From Verrucomicrobiota bacterium (GTDB lineage Bacteria; Verrucomicrobiota; Verrucomicrobiia; Opitutales; Opitutaceae), in the NCBI GenBank assembly GCA_016871595.1, contig VHCY01000008.1, positions 1 to 48,901 on the forward strand: a DNA stretch of 48,901 nt, given 5' to 3'. Of this stretch, positions 1 to 8,519 are shown in pieces. The notes below the pieces were generated by a model, which was not told where the DNA came from, did not search any database, and worked only from the letters and a program-made list of their open reading frames with translations. Each line of letters begins with the position of its first letter. Position 1 is the first letter of the stretch. A program made the position numbers and the translations under genes.

Positions 1-998
1 ACGGGCTGCCGGGGTTTGGCGTAATCGATGAACTGGTTGAGCTGGACCGTGACGCGGTCGGCCTCCTCGAGGATGGCGGCGGCGTGGGTGCGCCAACGCG
101 GGTCGGCGGCGGGGTCCATCGACACCAGCTGGGCGTGGCCGCGGATCAGGTTGAGCGGATTGCGGGTCTCGTGCGCGAGGCCCGCGGCGGCGAGGTTCAT
201 CTGGGCAAGGTGCCCGTTCATCTCGCCCGCCTTGAGCAACCGCAGCTGGAGCTCGTCGTTGCGGCTCCGGTTGCGCCACGCGAGGCCCGAGACCACCGCG
301 ACCCCCAGCCCCAGTGCGCTCACCAGGGCCCGGAGCAGGAAGTCGCCCCGCACCGCGCGGCGCAGCTCCGCGGTGGACAGCGTGATCACGAGGCTGTGGA
401 CGCCCTGCGTGCGCAGCAGGGCCTCGTACTCGCCCTGGTCCATCCAGGCCGGGCGGCCGAATTGGAACCGGGGGGCGGCGGCGGCACCGCCCTCGCCGCC
501 GGGACGGGCCGCGGGCGTCCGCGCCGCCTTCGGCATCCGCTGCCCGCTCACCACCACGGCCGCCGGCAGCGGCCGCTCCTCGCCCGTCCCGCCCACCTGC
601 CCGAGGTCCATCAGGTTGAGGAGCACGAGCTCCTGCGGCCGCCAATGCACGCCCTGGGCCCGCAGCGGTTCCGGGGAGAGATCGATCGGGCGGCCGGCGC
701 TGGCGATGGTTTCACCGGTCGGGCCCAGGAGGGCGAGGCCTTCGAGGTCCCCCGGATGGATCAGCGCCTGCAGCGTGGCCTCGATGCGCTCCCGGGCGAC
801 CAGCAGGCCGAAGCGGCGCTGCGAGCGGACGATGATGCCGAGGGTGGAGGTGATGTCCCGGCCCCGGTTCACCAGGGCCTGGGCGGCGGCGGCCTCGAAG
901 CGGCGGTGCTCCCCCCACTGCCAGCCAAAGAGCCCCGTCACGCCGGCGCAGAGCGCGGCGAGCAGGCCGAAACGGCGGTTGAGGACCCGGGCGGGCAT
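1..998 (-). CDS. Membrane sensor histidine kinase, C-terminus cut by window edge
   Basis: The protein starts MPARVLNRRFGLLAALCAG, giving a first membrane segment at about residues 8-25. An extracytoplasmic sensor region follows, then a second membrane segment ('ALVSALGLGVAVVSGLAW') and an HisKA box with the phospho-accepting His in 'GLAHETRNPLNLIRGHAQ'. This order is typical of NtrB/ZraS-like kinases. The HATPase domain lies beyond base 1 and is not seen, so the partner regulator is unknown. The ATG at 998 is chosen because it directly precedes the first membrane segment. The gene follows the T2SS operon on the same strand after a 97-base gap, so co-transcription is possible but not shown. 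Confidence 0.85.
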   Translation of the reverse strand, partial: MPARVLNRRFGLLAALCAGVTGLFGWQWGEHRRFEAAAAQALVNRGRDITSTLGIIVRSQRRFGLLVARERIEATLQALIHPGDLEGLALLGPTGETIASAGRPIDLSPEPLRAQGVHWRPQELVLLNLMDLGQVGGTGEERPLPAAVVVSGQRMPKAARTPAARPGGEGGAAAAPRFQFGRPAWMDQGEYEALLRTQGVHSLVITLSTAELRRAVRGDFLLRALVSALGLGVAVVSGLAWRNRSRNDELQLRLLKAGEMNGHLAQMNLAAAGLAHETRNPLNLIRGHAQLVSMDPAADPRWRTHAAAILEEADRVTVQLNQFIDYAKPRQP

Positions 999-1095
999 CA
1001 GGGTCCCCGACCCTCGCCCAGATCCGCGCCGCTGCCAAGCCCACGCTCGGCGGGCCGGAAGGGGCGCGGACAACGACGGTTCGCCAACGGGGCGC

Positions 1096-2265
1096 TCAGG
1101 GCGCCGCGGCGGCCGCGGGCTTGCCGAGCGCGCGCTCAAGCCCGTGCTCCTCGAACGCCTTGCCGGACATCTCCAGCTTCGCCCGCTCCCGGTCCGTGGT
1201 CGCGGAGAGATCCTCCGGCGTGCGGATGACGTGCGGCGTGAGGAAGATCAGGAGTTCCGTCTTCACGTCCGTCTTCTGCTTCCGCTTGAAGGCAAGACCG
1301 ACCAGCGGGATGTCCCCCAGCAGCGGCACCTTGCTGTCGCGGTCCCCCAGTTGCGAGGAGATCAGGCCGCCGATCACGATCGTCCTGTCGCTGGGCGTGA
1401 CGACCACCGTGTCCGCGGAACGCTTGTCGATCACCGGCGAGCTCACGTTGTTCCCGATCGGGATGGTGGTCGCGCTCAGGGAGGAGATCTCGGGCGAGAC
1501 AATCATCTCGACCAGCCCCTCCTGCGTGATGAAGGGAGTCACCCGCAAGATGATACCCACGTCCTGGTACTGGACCGTGTTGATGGTGGTGTTCGTCTGG
1601 TCGCTCACCCGCGAGTTGGTGATGATCGGCACCGACTGGCCCACCATAATCGTGGCCTGCTGGTTGTTGCGGGTGAGGACCGAGGGACGGGAGAGGATCT
1701 CGGTCTTGGTGACCGCGGAGAGGGCGCGGAGCGTGGCGGTGACGTCCTGGCCCAGAATGCGGTAGAACGCCCCGTACTGCGTCCCGTCCGCGAGCGCATC
1801 GGCCACCCCGAAGCGGGTGGTGGCGATGCCGCGGGGCTCCCCCTTGACCGCGAGGGTGCCGTTGAACACGCCCTCCGCCCCGAGGTCGACCCCCTTGTCG
1901 TGGGTGACCTGGACAAAGACCACATTGATGAGCACCTGCGGCTTGGGCTGGTCCAGGCTGGCGATGATGGTGCGGATGTTCTCGTTCGTCTCCTCGTCGG
2001 TCACGACGATCAGGCGGCGGGTCTGGAGGTCGCTAGTGATCGTCGCCTCACCGACCATCGTGGAGTTCGTGTATTGACGCGTGGAGCCAGCGGAGCCGCC
2101 CCCGCCGCCGGTGGTGGCGCGGGTGGTGGTGCCCGACATCGACGAGGGCCGAGGGGTGCTGGAGGTAGTGGGCCGGGCGCCGCCGGTGCTCGGCGCCTGG
2201 GCGGCGTGAAGGAGTCCGGAGAGCACGAGCGCTAGGGCGGCCGGGAGCAGGAAAGTGAGTTTCAT
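1096..2265 (-). CDS. gspD: Secretin pore-domain protein of the T2SS (C-terminal half of a split GspD)
   Basis: Outer-membrane channel subunit of the type II secretion system, 389 aa. It has its own signal peptide (MKLTFLLPAALALVLSGLLHAAQA), a Gly/Thr/Ser-rich linker at about 25-65, and the second half of an N-type ring domain ('TRRLIVVTDEETNENIRTI'). The secretin core runs from about 110 to 365, with 'VGQSVPIITNSRVSD', 'YQDVGIILRVTPFI', 'RTIVIGGLISS' and 'VPLLGDIPLVGLAFK'. The usual GspD is about 650 aa or more with several N-domains in front. Here those domains are on the preceding gene, which ends 20 bases upstream. The residues and gene order make the secretin call secure. How the two halves assemble is inference. 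Confidence 0.9.
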   Translation of the reverse strand: MKLTFLLPAALALVLSGLLHAAQAPSTGGARPTTSSTPRPSSMSGTTTRATTGGGGGSAGSTRQYTNSTMVGEATITSDLQTRRLIVVTDEETNENIRTIIASLDQPKPQVLINVVFVQVTHDKGVDLGAEGVFNGTLAVKGEPRGIATTRFGVADALADGTQYGAFYRILGQDVTATLRALSAVTKTEILSRPSVLTRNNQQATIMVGQSVPIITNSRVSDQTNTTINTVQYQDVGIILRVTPFITQEGLVEMIVSPEISSLSATTIPIGNNVSSPVIDKRSADTVVVTPSDRTIVIGGLISSQLGDRDSKVPLLGDIPLVGLAFKRKQKTDVKTELLIFLTPHVIRTPEDLSATTDRERAKLEMSGKAFEEHGLERALGKPAAAAAP

Positions 2266-2285
2266 AACGGGGTGGAGCGGAGGGT

Positions 2286-3545
2286 TCAGCGGACCCCGCG
2301 GGTGCCGAGGGTGATATTGGAGCCGGTGGCCTGCGAGTTGGCGGAGGCGCGGGTCGAGAGCGGATCCACCTCCTGCGATCCGGTGGTGCGCACGTTGCTG
2401 CCCTGGAAAAGGTTCCGGAGCACGCTCTCGACCTGCTTCACGTCGCCATGCTCGAGGGAATAGACGAACACCTTCTGCTTGCGCGCCGTGCTGGCGTCGA
2501 GCTGGCGGATGATGCCGTCGATGTCCTCGAGGGTTTCCTTGGAGGCGCTGACGATCAACGAATAAGTGCGCGGATCGGCCACCGCCACCACGGGCGTGCC
2601 GCGGGAGGAACCGCCGCTGGAGCGCGAACCGCGGCTGGACGAGGAACTGGAGCCGCGGCCGCCGGGGCCGCCGGGCCCGCCGGAGCCGCCCCGGGCGGCC
2701 GCCATCGCGGCCAGCGCCGCGCCGGGACCACCCCCAAATCCGGGACCACCCCCAAAGCCGGGAAAGCCCCCGAAACCGGGCATCTGCGGCTGGCCGGAAC
2801 GGGCCCCGGACTGGCCGCCGCCGAAGATATTGTTGATGAGCGCCGCCATCTCCTGCGGATCGGAATTCTTCAGCTGGATGACCCGCATCGAGGAAACGGA
2901 GCCGGCGGAGCCATCGAGCGCGGACAGCAGCTCGACGATGTGCCGGACGTTGCTCTGGGTGTCCGTCACCACCAGCGAGTTGCTGTCGACGTTCGCCGTG
3001 ACGGTCGCGGAGTTGGGCAGAAGCGTGGCCAGGTCCGACGCGGCCTGGGTGGCGTCGATCCGCTCGAGCGGGATGATCTGCATCACCATCTCCGCATTGT
3101 CGGGGATCTGCCGGGGATCATTCCCGGTGCGGATCGGGATGGCGCGCTTCCGGGCGTCCTCCTTGGAGCTCACCACCAGGGTGCGACCCTTCAGCGTGGC
3201 GGTGTAGCCGTTCTTGTTGATCGCCAGATTGAGCAGCTGGACCGCCTCGGTCCGCGAGACCGGTTGGGCGCTCCACATGTCGATCGTGCCCCGGACCGGG
3301 GTCTCAAGGACGATCACGAAGCCCGCGGCCTCGCTGAGGTAGTTGAGGACGGTCTCCAATGGGGCGCCGCGGAAATTGAAGCGGAGTCCAGCGGAGGTGT
3401 CGCGGGCCGGACGCTCGGGCGCCGCGGGGGCGGCCTCCGGGGCGGGAGGCGTGTCCGGGGCGGCGGCCACGGCCCGGGTGGGCAGGAGGGCTCCGCCCGA
3501 CAAGGTCAGGCTCAGGAGCAGGGGCAGGATGGGCTGGGTGTTCAT
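2286..3545 (-). CDS. Periplasmic N-domain protein of the T2SS secretin (N-terminal half of a split GspD)
   Basis: An exported 419-aa protein with a signal peptide at 1-28. It contains an N0-like domain at about 53-125 ('LRFNFRGAPLETVLNYLSEA'), an N1-like domain at about 155-212 ('MVMQIIPLERIDATQAASDL') and a second N1-like domain at about 219-351, interrupted by a Gly/Pro/Ser-rich insert at 242-316. The first half of a further N-domain ('KVFVYSLEHGDVKQVESVL') lies at about 357-380, followed by a Ser/Thr/Asn tail. It has no pore domain; that is encoded by the next gene. It overlaps the upstream gspC-like gene by 4 bases (ATGA). Known secretin N-domains form periplasmic rings that bind GspC; I infer the same role here. 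Confidence 0.85.
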   Translation of the reverse strand: MNTQPILPLLLSLTLSGGALLPTRAVAAAPDTPPAPEAAPAAPERPARDTSAGLRFNFRGAPLETVLNYLSEAAGFVIVLETPVRGTIDMWSAQPVSRTEAVQLLNLAINKNGYTATLKGRTLVVSSKEDARKRAIPIRTGNDPRQIPDNAEMVMQIIPLERIDATQAASDLATLLPNSATVTANVDSNSLVVTDTQSNVRHIVELLSALDGSAGSVSSMRVIQLKNSDPQEMAALINNIFGGGQSGARSGQPQMPGFGGFPGFGGGPGFGGGPGAALAAMAAARGGSGGPGGPGGRGSSSSSSRGSRSSGGSSRGTPVVAVADPRTYSLIVSASKETLEDIDGIIRQLDASTARKQKVFVYSLEHGDVKQVESVLRNLFQGSNVRTTGSQEVDPLSTRASANSQATGSNITLGTRGVR

Positions 3546-4129
3546 TCTTTAAGCTGTTTCTCGCGTTGCTTCATCAGGCGTTTGAGGACTTCGGAGGCAT
3601 TGGCCGGGATTTCGACCGGGGCGGCCTCGGCCCGCGAACGGGGCTCGGGGACCGGGGCGGCGGAGGCGGTCCAATCGCCGCCCTCAACCCGCGTCAGGCG
3701 CTGCGCCACGGCGAGGGTGAAGGTGCGCTCGCCGGCGCGGAGCTCCACGGCCGAGGGGGAAACCGCTACGATGGTGAAGTCTCCCAGACTGCCCCCGGCG
3801 GCCGCCTCGCCCTTTAGGCGGGGATCGGTGCTGTGGAACACGGCGGCCGTGGCGGCGCCGAAGCCGACCACGCCCACCAAGGCGACCTCCTCGGTCCGCA
3901 CGGGCTTCTCCTCGGGCGCGGCCCGGGTCCGCGCGGTGCGGTTGGGATTGAAGATGTTGCGCTCGGTGACGAGCGCGAAGGCCTCAAGGCTACCGGCCGG
4001 GGCGCTGGTGCCCGCGGCCGCCGGCGCGCCAGTCGCGGCCGGGGTGGCCTCGGAGCCGCGCCGGCGTTCCGCGGCCTGGGCGACCAAGGTCAGCGCGGCC
4101 CAAAGGGCGTAAAGGGTCACGCGGTTCAT
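3542..4129 (-). CDS. GspC/PilP-like T2SS inner-membrane protein
   Basis: A 195-aa protein with an N-terminal hydrophobic segment (MNRVTLYALWAALTLVAQA), an Ala-rich linker and a domain at about 45-135. That domain resembles the homology region of GspC/PilP: 'VTERNIFNPNR', then 'VALVGVVGFGAATAAVFHS' and a beta-rich part ending 'RTFTLAVAQRLTRVE'. In known systems this domain links the inner-membrane platform to the secretin N0 domain. No PDZ domain is present. The C-terminus is short and charged (LKRLMKQREKQLKE). The ATG at 4129 overlaps the stop of the upstream gspM-like gene by ATGA, which fixes the start. It could equally be named PulP or PilP-like. Confidence 0.7.
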   Translation of the reverse strand: MNRVTLYALWAALTLVAQAAERRRGSEATPAATGAPAAAGTSAPAGSLEAFALVTERNIFNPNRTARTRAAPEEKPVRTEEVALVGVVGFGAATAAVFHSTDPRLKGEAAAGGSLGDFTIVAVSPSAVELRAGERTFTLAVAQRLTRVEGGDWTASAAPVPEPRSRAEAAPVEIPANASEVLKRLMKQREKQLKE

Positions 4130-4674
4130 CGGCGGCCCTCCAGCGGCGCGAGCCGCAAGCCGCTCACCAGCAGGCCGAGCGAGAGCTTGCCCCCCGACTC
4201 GTCCCGCGTGTTCAGCTCGAGGGAGTCGATCCGCAGCGCGAGGGGCGATTTCTCGACCTCGTGCAGGAACCGCACGATCGCGGGCAGCGGCCCGGTCACG
4301 TCCACCCGGCACTCCAGCAGCGAGTACTGGCTGGTCTGGCCCCGCTTCCACTGCGGCTTGATCGAGGCCACCTCCACCCCGCCGGCACGGCCCCAGCGGT
4401 CAAAGGCGGTCAGCAGGTCCTGCTCCGCCTTGGCCGGATCCTTGGGCAGCGCCTGGCCCTGCATCTCCTGCCAGAGCCCGCGCGTCCGCTCCCCGCGGGC
4501 GACGGTGGACTCGCCCTCCGTGACCAGCTTGCCCAGCCGCGCGATCTCGGCGCTCCGCGCCTTCCACGCCCCGGTCAGGGGAGTGATGACCACGCTGTCC
4601 AGCAACAGCAGGGCCAGCGCGACCCCGGTGAGGATCAGCAGCAGGCGTTGTCGGTCCAAGGTGGGTTTCTTCAT
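4126..4674 (-). CDS. GspM/PilO-like T2SS assembly platform protein
   Basis: A 182-aa bitopic inner-membrane protein. It has a short cytoplasmic N-terminus (MKKPTLDRQR), one membrane helix ('LLLILTGVALALLLLDSVVI'), a helical stretch ('ARSAEIARLGKLVTEGESTV') and a ferredoxin-like periplasmic domain at about 90-170 ('VDVTGPLPAIVRFLHEVEKS'). This matches the GspM/PilO layout; these partner with GspL/PilN in the inner-membrane platform. The start overlaps the stop of the gspL-like gene by four bases (ATGA), so coupled translation is likely. Sequence conservation in this family is low, and the call rests on layout and position. Confidence 0.7.
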   Translation of the reverse strand: MKKPTLDRQRLLLILTGVALALLLLDSVVITPLTGAWKARSAEIARLGKLVTEGESTVARGERTRGLWQEMQGQALPKDPAKAEQDLLTAFDRWGRAGGVEVASIKPQWKRGQTSQYSLLECRVDVTGPLPAIVRFLHEVEKSPLALRIDSLELNTRDESGGKLSLGLLVSGLRLAPLEGRR

Positions 4675-6065
4675 GGCGTGGTCCCTCCGCTCCAGCGGAA
4701 GTTGAAGGTGAACTGGGCCGGGGTCTTGCCGCGGATCTGCTCGATCTTGACCGCCTGAACTTCCCGCGACTGGCGGAGCAGGTCCTGCGTGCGCAGCAGC
4801 GAGGCGTTGTCCCGGGCGGTGCCGGACACCGTGACATTGGTCTGCCCGTGGATCTCGAAGGACTTGGCTGTGACGGCCCCGGTCTCGGGAAAGCACTCGG
4901 TCACCTTGCGCAAGATCGAGAGGTTGCGGAACGAGGTGTCGTACCAGGAGCGGTACTCGCGGATGCGAGCCTGGACGGTCTCGAGCTCCTTGACCGCGGG
5001 GGCCATCGCCTCCCAGCGCGACCGGAAAGACCACAGCCGGTACTCCTGCCAGCCGAAGCCGAGGGCCGTCAGCAACAGCAGGCCCCCGACCGCCGCCCCA
5101 GCCGTGGCGAGGCGCCGGGAACTGTACCGGGCGGCGAGCTGCGCCCAGCGGCTGGGGCGCGGCGGCAGGAACTCCAAGCCCGCGCCCTCCCCCACCGCCC
5201 GCGCCCGCGCCACCCGCTCGACCAGTTCCTCGCCCGGAACCCGGCCCGGCCCGGCCTTCACCACCTCGACCTGGGCGTCGGCCGCCCACGACTCCACGGC
5301 CGTCGCGAGGGCCGCCACCAGGACCGGATCACCCTGCAACGCGAGCCGCCGGAGGGCCGCGCGCGCCGCGTCCGGCACCTGCTGCAACGTAATCCGCAGC
5401 TCGCGCAGCAACGCCGCCGAGTGCAGCACGCGCTCACCCGCCTCCGACTCGATCGTCGCCTCGAGGGCGCGCCAAGCCACCACCGCCCCCTGCAGGCCGA
5501 CGAGCAGCACCGCGCCATCGCCCTCGAGCCAAAGCGTGAACTGGCCTTCCGTCGCGGTTCCGAGCGCCCCGGTCATCGCGGGCAACGCGAGGGTGAAACC
5601 CGCCGGGCGCAGCCCCGCGGCCCGCAGCACGAGGTCCAGCTTGTCCAGCTGCGCCCGGGCCACCGCGAGGAGGGTGACCCGTGGTTCGCCGCCCGCCTCC
5701 CAGGCGGAGCGCACGACCTGCAGTTCCTCCGGCGCACTCGGGAACCCGCGCTCCGCGGCCAGTTGCAGGAAGCCATCGAGGTCGTCCCCAGCCAGGCCCG
5801 TCGGCACCGCCACCGGCAAGGTCATCACCCACGCGGGGGGCAGCGCGACCACTACGTGCCGTTCCGCCGCGCCCGCCGCCTCCAGCTGGTTGCGGATCTC
5901 CCGTCCCACCAGTTCGGGCTCGGGATGCAAGAGGTCGAGCGTCAGCGGCGCGCTGAACGCGCGGACCTCCGGCGGCGCGGACTTCCCGCGGCGGACCAGC
6001 GCGGCGCGCAGGTGGCCTGGCTCAAAGGCCAGGACCAAAAAAGAAGGGGGCGGACGTTGACTCAT
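4671..6065 (-). CDS. gspL: GspL-like T2SS platform protein (PilM-like plus PilN-like)
   Basis: A 464-aa protein. The N-terminal part, to about residue 300, has an actin-like/PilM-type character ('FLVLAFEPGHLRAALVRRG', 'HVVVALPPAWVMTLPV', 'FTLALPAMTGALGTA'). A single membrane helix follows ('LATAGAAVGGLLLLTALGFG'), then a PilN-like periplasmic domain with 'NVTVSGTARDNASLLRTQDLL' features and an ending in 'FNFRWSGG'. GspL holds the GspE ATPase at the inner membrane and pairs with GspM. The ATG at 6065 overlaps the gspK stop by ATGA. Confidence 0.75.
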   Translation of the reverse strand: MSQRPPPSFLVLAFEPGHLRAALVRRGKSAPPEVRAFSAPLTLDLLHPEPELVGREIRNQLEAAGAAERHVVVALPPAWVMTLPVAVPTGLAGDDLDGFLQLAAERGFPSAPEELQVVRSAWEAGGEPRVTLLAVARAQLDKLDLVLRAAGLRPAGFTLALPAMTGALGTATEGQFTLWLEGDGAVLLVGLQGAVVAWRALEATIESEAGERVLHSAALLRELRITLQQVPDAARAALRRLALQGDPVLVAALATAVESWAADAQVEVVKAGPGRVPGEELVERVARARAVGEGAGLEFLPPRPSRWAQLAARYSSRRLATAGAAVGGLLLLTALGFGWQEYRLWSFRSRWEAMAPAVKELETVQARIREYRSWYDTSFRNLSILRKVTECFPETGAVTAKSFEIHGQTNVTVSGTARDNASLLRTQDLLRQSREVQAVKIEQIRGKTPAQFTFNFRWSGGTTP

Positions 6066-7399
6066 AGGCGATTGCGGGTCTCCCGCAGCAGTTGGCGGGC
6101 GCTCGGCCCGAGGGCCCAGCCGCTGGCCGCGAGATCCTGATGATAGACGATCCGCGGGGTCGATCGGCTCGCGTCGAAGACCGTGCGCGTCCGGGCATAG
6201 CCCCGGCCTCCGCGGGCCACGGCGACCACATCCGCCGTGAACTGGTAGGAACGATCCGTGAGGTAAGGCCCGGCCCGCGTGATCGCGCCGCGGCTCAGCA
6301 CCTGCGTCAGCCAAGCAAAGGAGCCGCGCGTCGCGTCCGGATTCGCCAGGCGGTAGGCCACCAGCGCCGGGGCGTTCTCGGGCCCGATGCCCGGAATGCA
6401 GCCCAAAACCACCTCGCACGCGGTGTTGACGTTGATCCGGCCGGTCACGGTCGACCCGGAGCTGGTCGTCACCTCATCGCGCACCTGCGCCCATTCCTCG
6501 GCGGTGAAACGCCCCTCCACCATCAACTCCGCGGGGCTGCGCAATTCCTGGCTGCCTAGGGCGCGCGCGATCTCCTGCGCGCGGCCGCCGCCCAACCGGC
6601 CGAGCAGCTGCAGGAAGGCCGGGGACTGCCGGGCCTGCGCCGTCGCCACGTTCAGCCGCCGCGAGCCATCGGGCCGGGTGTTCGGCTCCCGGCTGTAAAC
6701 CGTCACGTACTCGAGGATCCCCGGCTGGATCAGCCCGTCCCCGTTGTCCCGGGGCGCCGATTGGTCGCCATCGTTCTCGTTCTCATCGAGGATCCCGTTG
6801 CGGTTCACATCCTCCCCCAGCAGGACGTCCAGCGAAGCGCCGTAGACCAGCCGCAGCTCATCCACGGTCTCGAACGGCGCGCCCTTGTTCAGCCGCGGGG
6901 GATCGAGCAACCCGTAGGTGCTGTCGCCGCCGCCGCTCTGGCTGCGGGAGCGCCAGGCCACGATCGCGTCGACCAGCTCGGGCGTGATGCCCGGCAGCAG
7001 CTCCAGCATCGAGCGCGGCGCGGAGTTGAGGTTGAGCTTCGAAGCCTCGTCGACCAGCCGGAAGACCGGCTCATCACCCGGCCGCTGGTCCGGGTCGCGC
7101 CCGAGGAACCAGAAGGCCGCCTCCCCCACCGCGAGCGCCTCGGCCCGGTAATCGTCCGGATGCGGCACCACGCCATTCAGGCCGAACTGGCCCAGCACGA
7201 AGGCCGCGTACCGTGTCCCCGCGAGCGCCGCCTGCCGGGCCTCGGTTTCCATCACCTGGTTGTCCGCCGCCCGCAGCTCCGCGGACATCTGGTCCGCCGA
7301 GTAAACGGCCAAGGCGACCAGGCCCAGGCAGACCCAGAGCACAATGATCAACACGGAGCCGCGGCGTCGCGCGCTCCCGGGGAGAGACGGGCGGTTCAC
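6062..7399 (-). CDS. gspK: GspK-type minor pseudopilin
   Basis: A 445-aa pseudopilin. It begins with a short Arg-rich leader and a prepilin-like hydrophobic helix ('GSVLIIVLWVCLGLVALAVY') without the Glu5 found in major pseudopilins, as is typical of GspK. It carries the GspK signature 'LVDEASKLNLNSAPRSMLEL' followed by helix-hairpin-helix-like segments ('LPGITPELVDAIVAWRSR', 'IPGIGPENAPALVAYRL'). The family caps the pseudopilus tip with GspI and GspJ. An Asp-rich loop 'DVNRNGILDENENDGD' looks like a calcium-binding site. It overlaps gspJ by ATGA. Confidence 0.9.
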   Translation of the reverse strand: MNRPSLPGSARRRGSVLIIVLWVCLGLVALAVYSADQMSAELRAADNQVMETEARQAALAGTRYAAFVLGQFGLNGVVPHPDDYRAEALAVGEAAFWFLGRDPDQRPGDEPVFRLVDEASKLNLNSAPRSMLELLPGITPELVDAIVAWRSRSQSGGGDSTYGLLDPPRLNKGAPFETVDELRLVYGASLDVLLGEDVNRNGILDENENDGDQSAPRDNGDGLIQPGILEYVTVYSREPNTRPDGSRRLNVATAQARQSPAFLQLLGRLGGGRAQEIARALGSQELRSPAELMVEGRFTAEEWAQVRDEVTTSSGSTVTGRINVNTACEVVLGCIPGIGPENAPALVAYRLANPDATRGSFAWLTQVLSRGAITRAGPYLTDRSYQFTADVVAVARGGRGYARTRTVFDASRSTPRIVYHQDLAASGWALGPSARQLLRETRNRL

Positions 7400-8106
7400 G
7401 GCAGCGCGCCCTCCTCCTCCGCCGCCACCGTCGCGGTCGTCTTGACCAGCAGCGGCACCACGACCTCGTACGTCCCCGCGGGACCGCCCGCCGGATCGCC
7501 ACCCAGGACAAAGCTGAAACGCAGCGCCCCGGGCAGGGTCTCGGTCGCGGTCGAATCCCAGGTGTCGGTCCAGCCCAGACCATCAAAATAGCTCAGCGCT
7601 GCGGACTCGACCCCGGACAGCACCGGTTCTTCCTCCGGCAAGACCTCCTGGATCGGCAGCAGGTTGCGGGTGACGGCGCGGATCAGGTCACGCCCGGCCC
7701 CGCCGGCGGCGGAGGGCACTAGGAAATACGCCACGCGCTGCTGGTCCCCGAAGGGCGTCCACCCGTCGATGCGCCCGGTGTTGGTGCTCAGGTCGGGGGT
7801 CACCCGCTCCCCGATCGCATCCGCCATCGAACCGGAGAACGGACTGGTCTGCAGGCCTTGGGCGAGGGAGGTCTCACCCCCGGGCAGCATCAGTCCGGCC
7901 AGATCGCGGCGCAGGATGCCCACCGCCCGCTGCACCCGCCGGTCCTCCTCGATCCGGGCGTGGGTGGTCTGGTGCAACCGCAAGGCCCCGAAAAAGCTGG
8001 TCTGGATCACGATCAGCACGACCGACCCGACGACGATGCCGATCAGCAACTCGAGCAGCGTGAAGCCCCCCGGGGCGCGACCCTGAACTGGACGCCCACG
8101 CCGCAT
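7396..8106 (-). CDS. gspJ: GspJ-type minor pseudopilin
   Basis: A 236-aa prepilin with a basic leader and the class III cleavage motif 'GGFTLLELLIGIVVGSVVL'. Cleavage is expected before Phe, with Glu at +5. The remainder is the beta-rich GspJ-like domain ('EDRRVQRAVGILRRDLAGLM' through 'GALRFSFVLGGDPAGG'). In known systems it forms the tip complex with GspI and GspK, and gene order I-J-K supports the assignment. The start shares one base with the stop of gspI. A prepilin peptidase is needed, but none is encoded in this window. Confidence 0.85.
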   Translation of the reverse strand: MRRGRPVQGRAPGGFTLLELLIGIVVGSVVLIVIQTSFFGALRLHQTTHARIEEDRRVQRAVGILRRDLAGLMLPGGETSLAQGLQTSPFSGSMADAIGERVTPDLSTNTGRIDGWTPFGDQQRVAYFLVPSAAGGAGRDLIRAVTRNLLPIQEVLPEEEPVLSGVESAALSYFDGLGWTDTWDSTATETLPGALRFSFVLGGDPAGGPAGTYEVVVPLLVKTTATVAAEEEGALP

Positions 8107-8519
8107 CAGCCCTGCCCTCCGGTGGCGTTCTCCGCGGTGCCCGTCGCCGGCAGGAGCGTGGCCAAGGCGATTTCCTGCGCCGAACCGCGCACCGTGAAGG
8201 ACACCGTGACCGTCGCCTGCTGGAGGGCGTCCTCGGGCCAGTTCTCCACCCGCACGGACCAGGGGTACTCGAACGGCCCCTCCTGCGCCACGCCACTGGA
8301 AGCGCCGGTCGCCAGCTGGCCCTCGGCCAGCAATTCGCCCAGCACCCGCTCCCCCACCCGCACCGCGGCCGCCTTGCGCTGGCCGAGTTCACCCGCGCGG
8401 GTGGCCACGGCCATCGCCTCCATCGCCACCGGCACCACCAGGGCGATGAGCATCAAGGAGGCCAGCACCTCCACCAGGGTGAAGGCCCGCCGCGCGGAAC
8501 GCCGTTCAGAGCCGGGCAT
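8106..8519 (-). CDS. gspI: GspI-type minor pseudopilin
   Basis: A 137-aa prepilin with the cleavage motif 'RRAFTLVEVLASLMLIALVV' and the 'AVRVGERVLGELLAEGQLAT' helix typical of GspI. I chose the ATG at 8519 because it gives a normal short basic leader (MPGSERRSARR); an in-frame ATG at 8537 is also possible. The start lies inside the last bases of gspH (14-base overlap). By family it nucleates the pseudopilus tip with GspJ and GspK. Confidence 0.85.
   Translation of the reverse strand: MPGSERRSARRAFTLVEVLASLMLIALVVPVAMEAMAVATRAGELGQRKAAAVRVGERVLGELLAEGQLATGASSGVAQEGPFEYPWSVRVENWPEDALQQATVTVSFTVRGSAQEIALATLLPATGTAENATGGQG

Noticed and set aside
28-2235. Long plus-strand open frame opposite the kinase and secretin genes
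   Set aside because: It is antisense to genes with clear signal peptides and secretin motifs. Composition (runs of Arg, Ala, Gly) is typical of shadow frames in GC-rich DNA.
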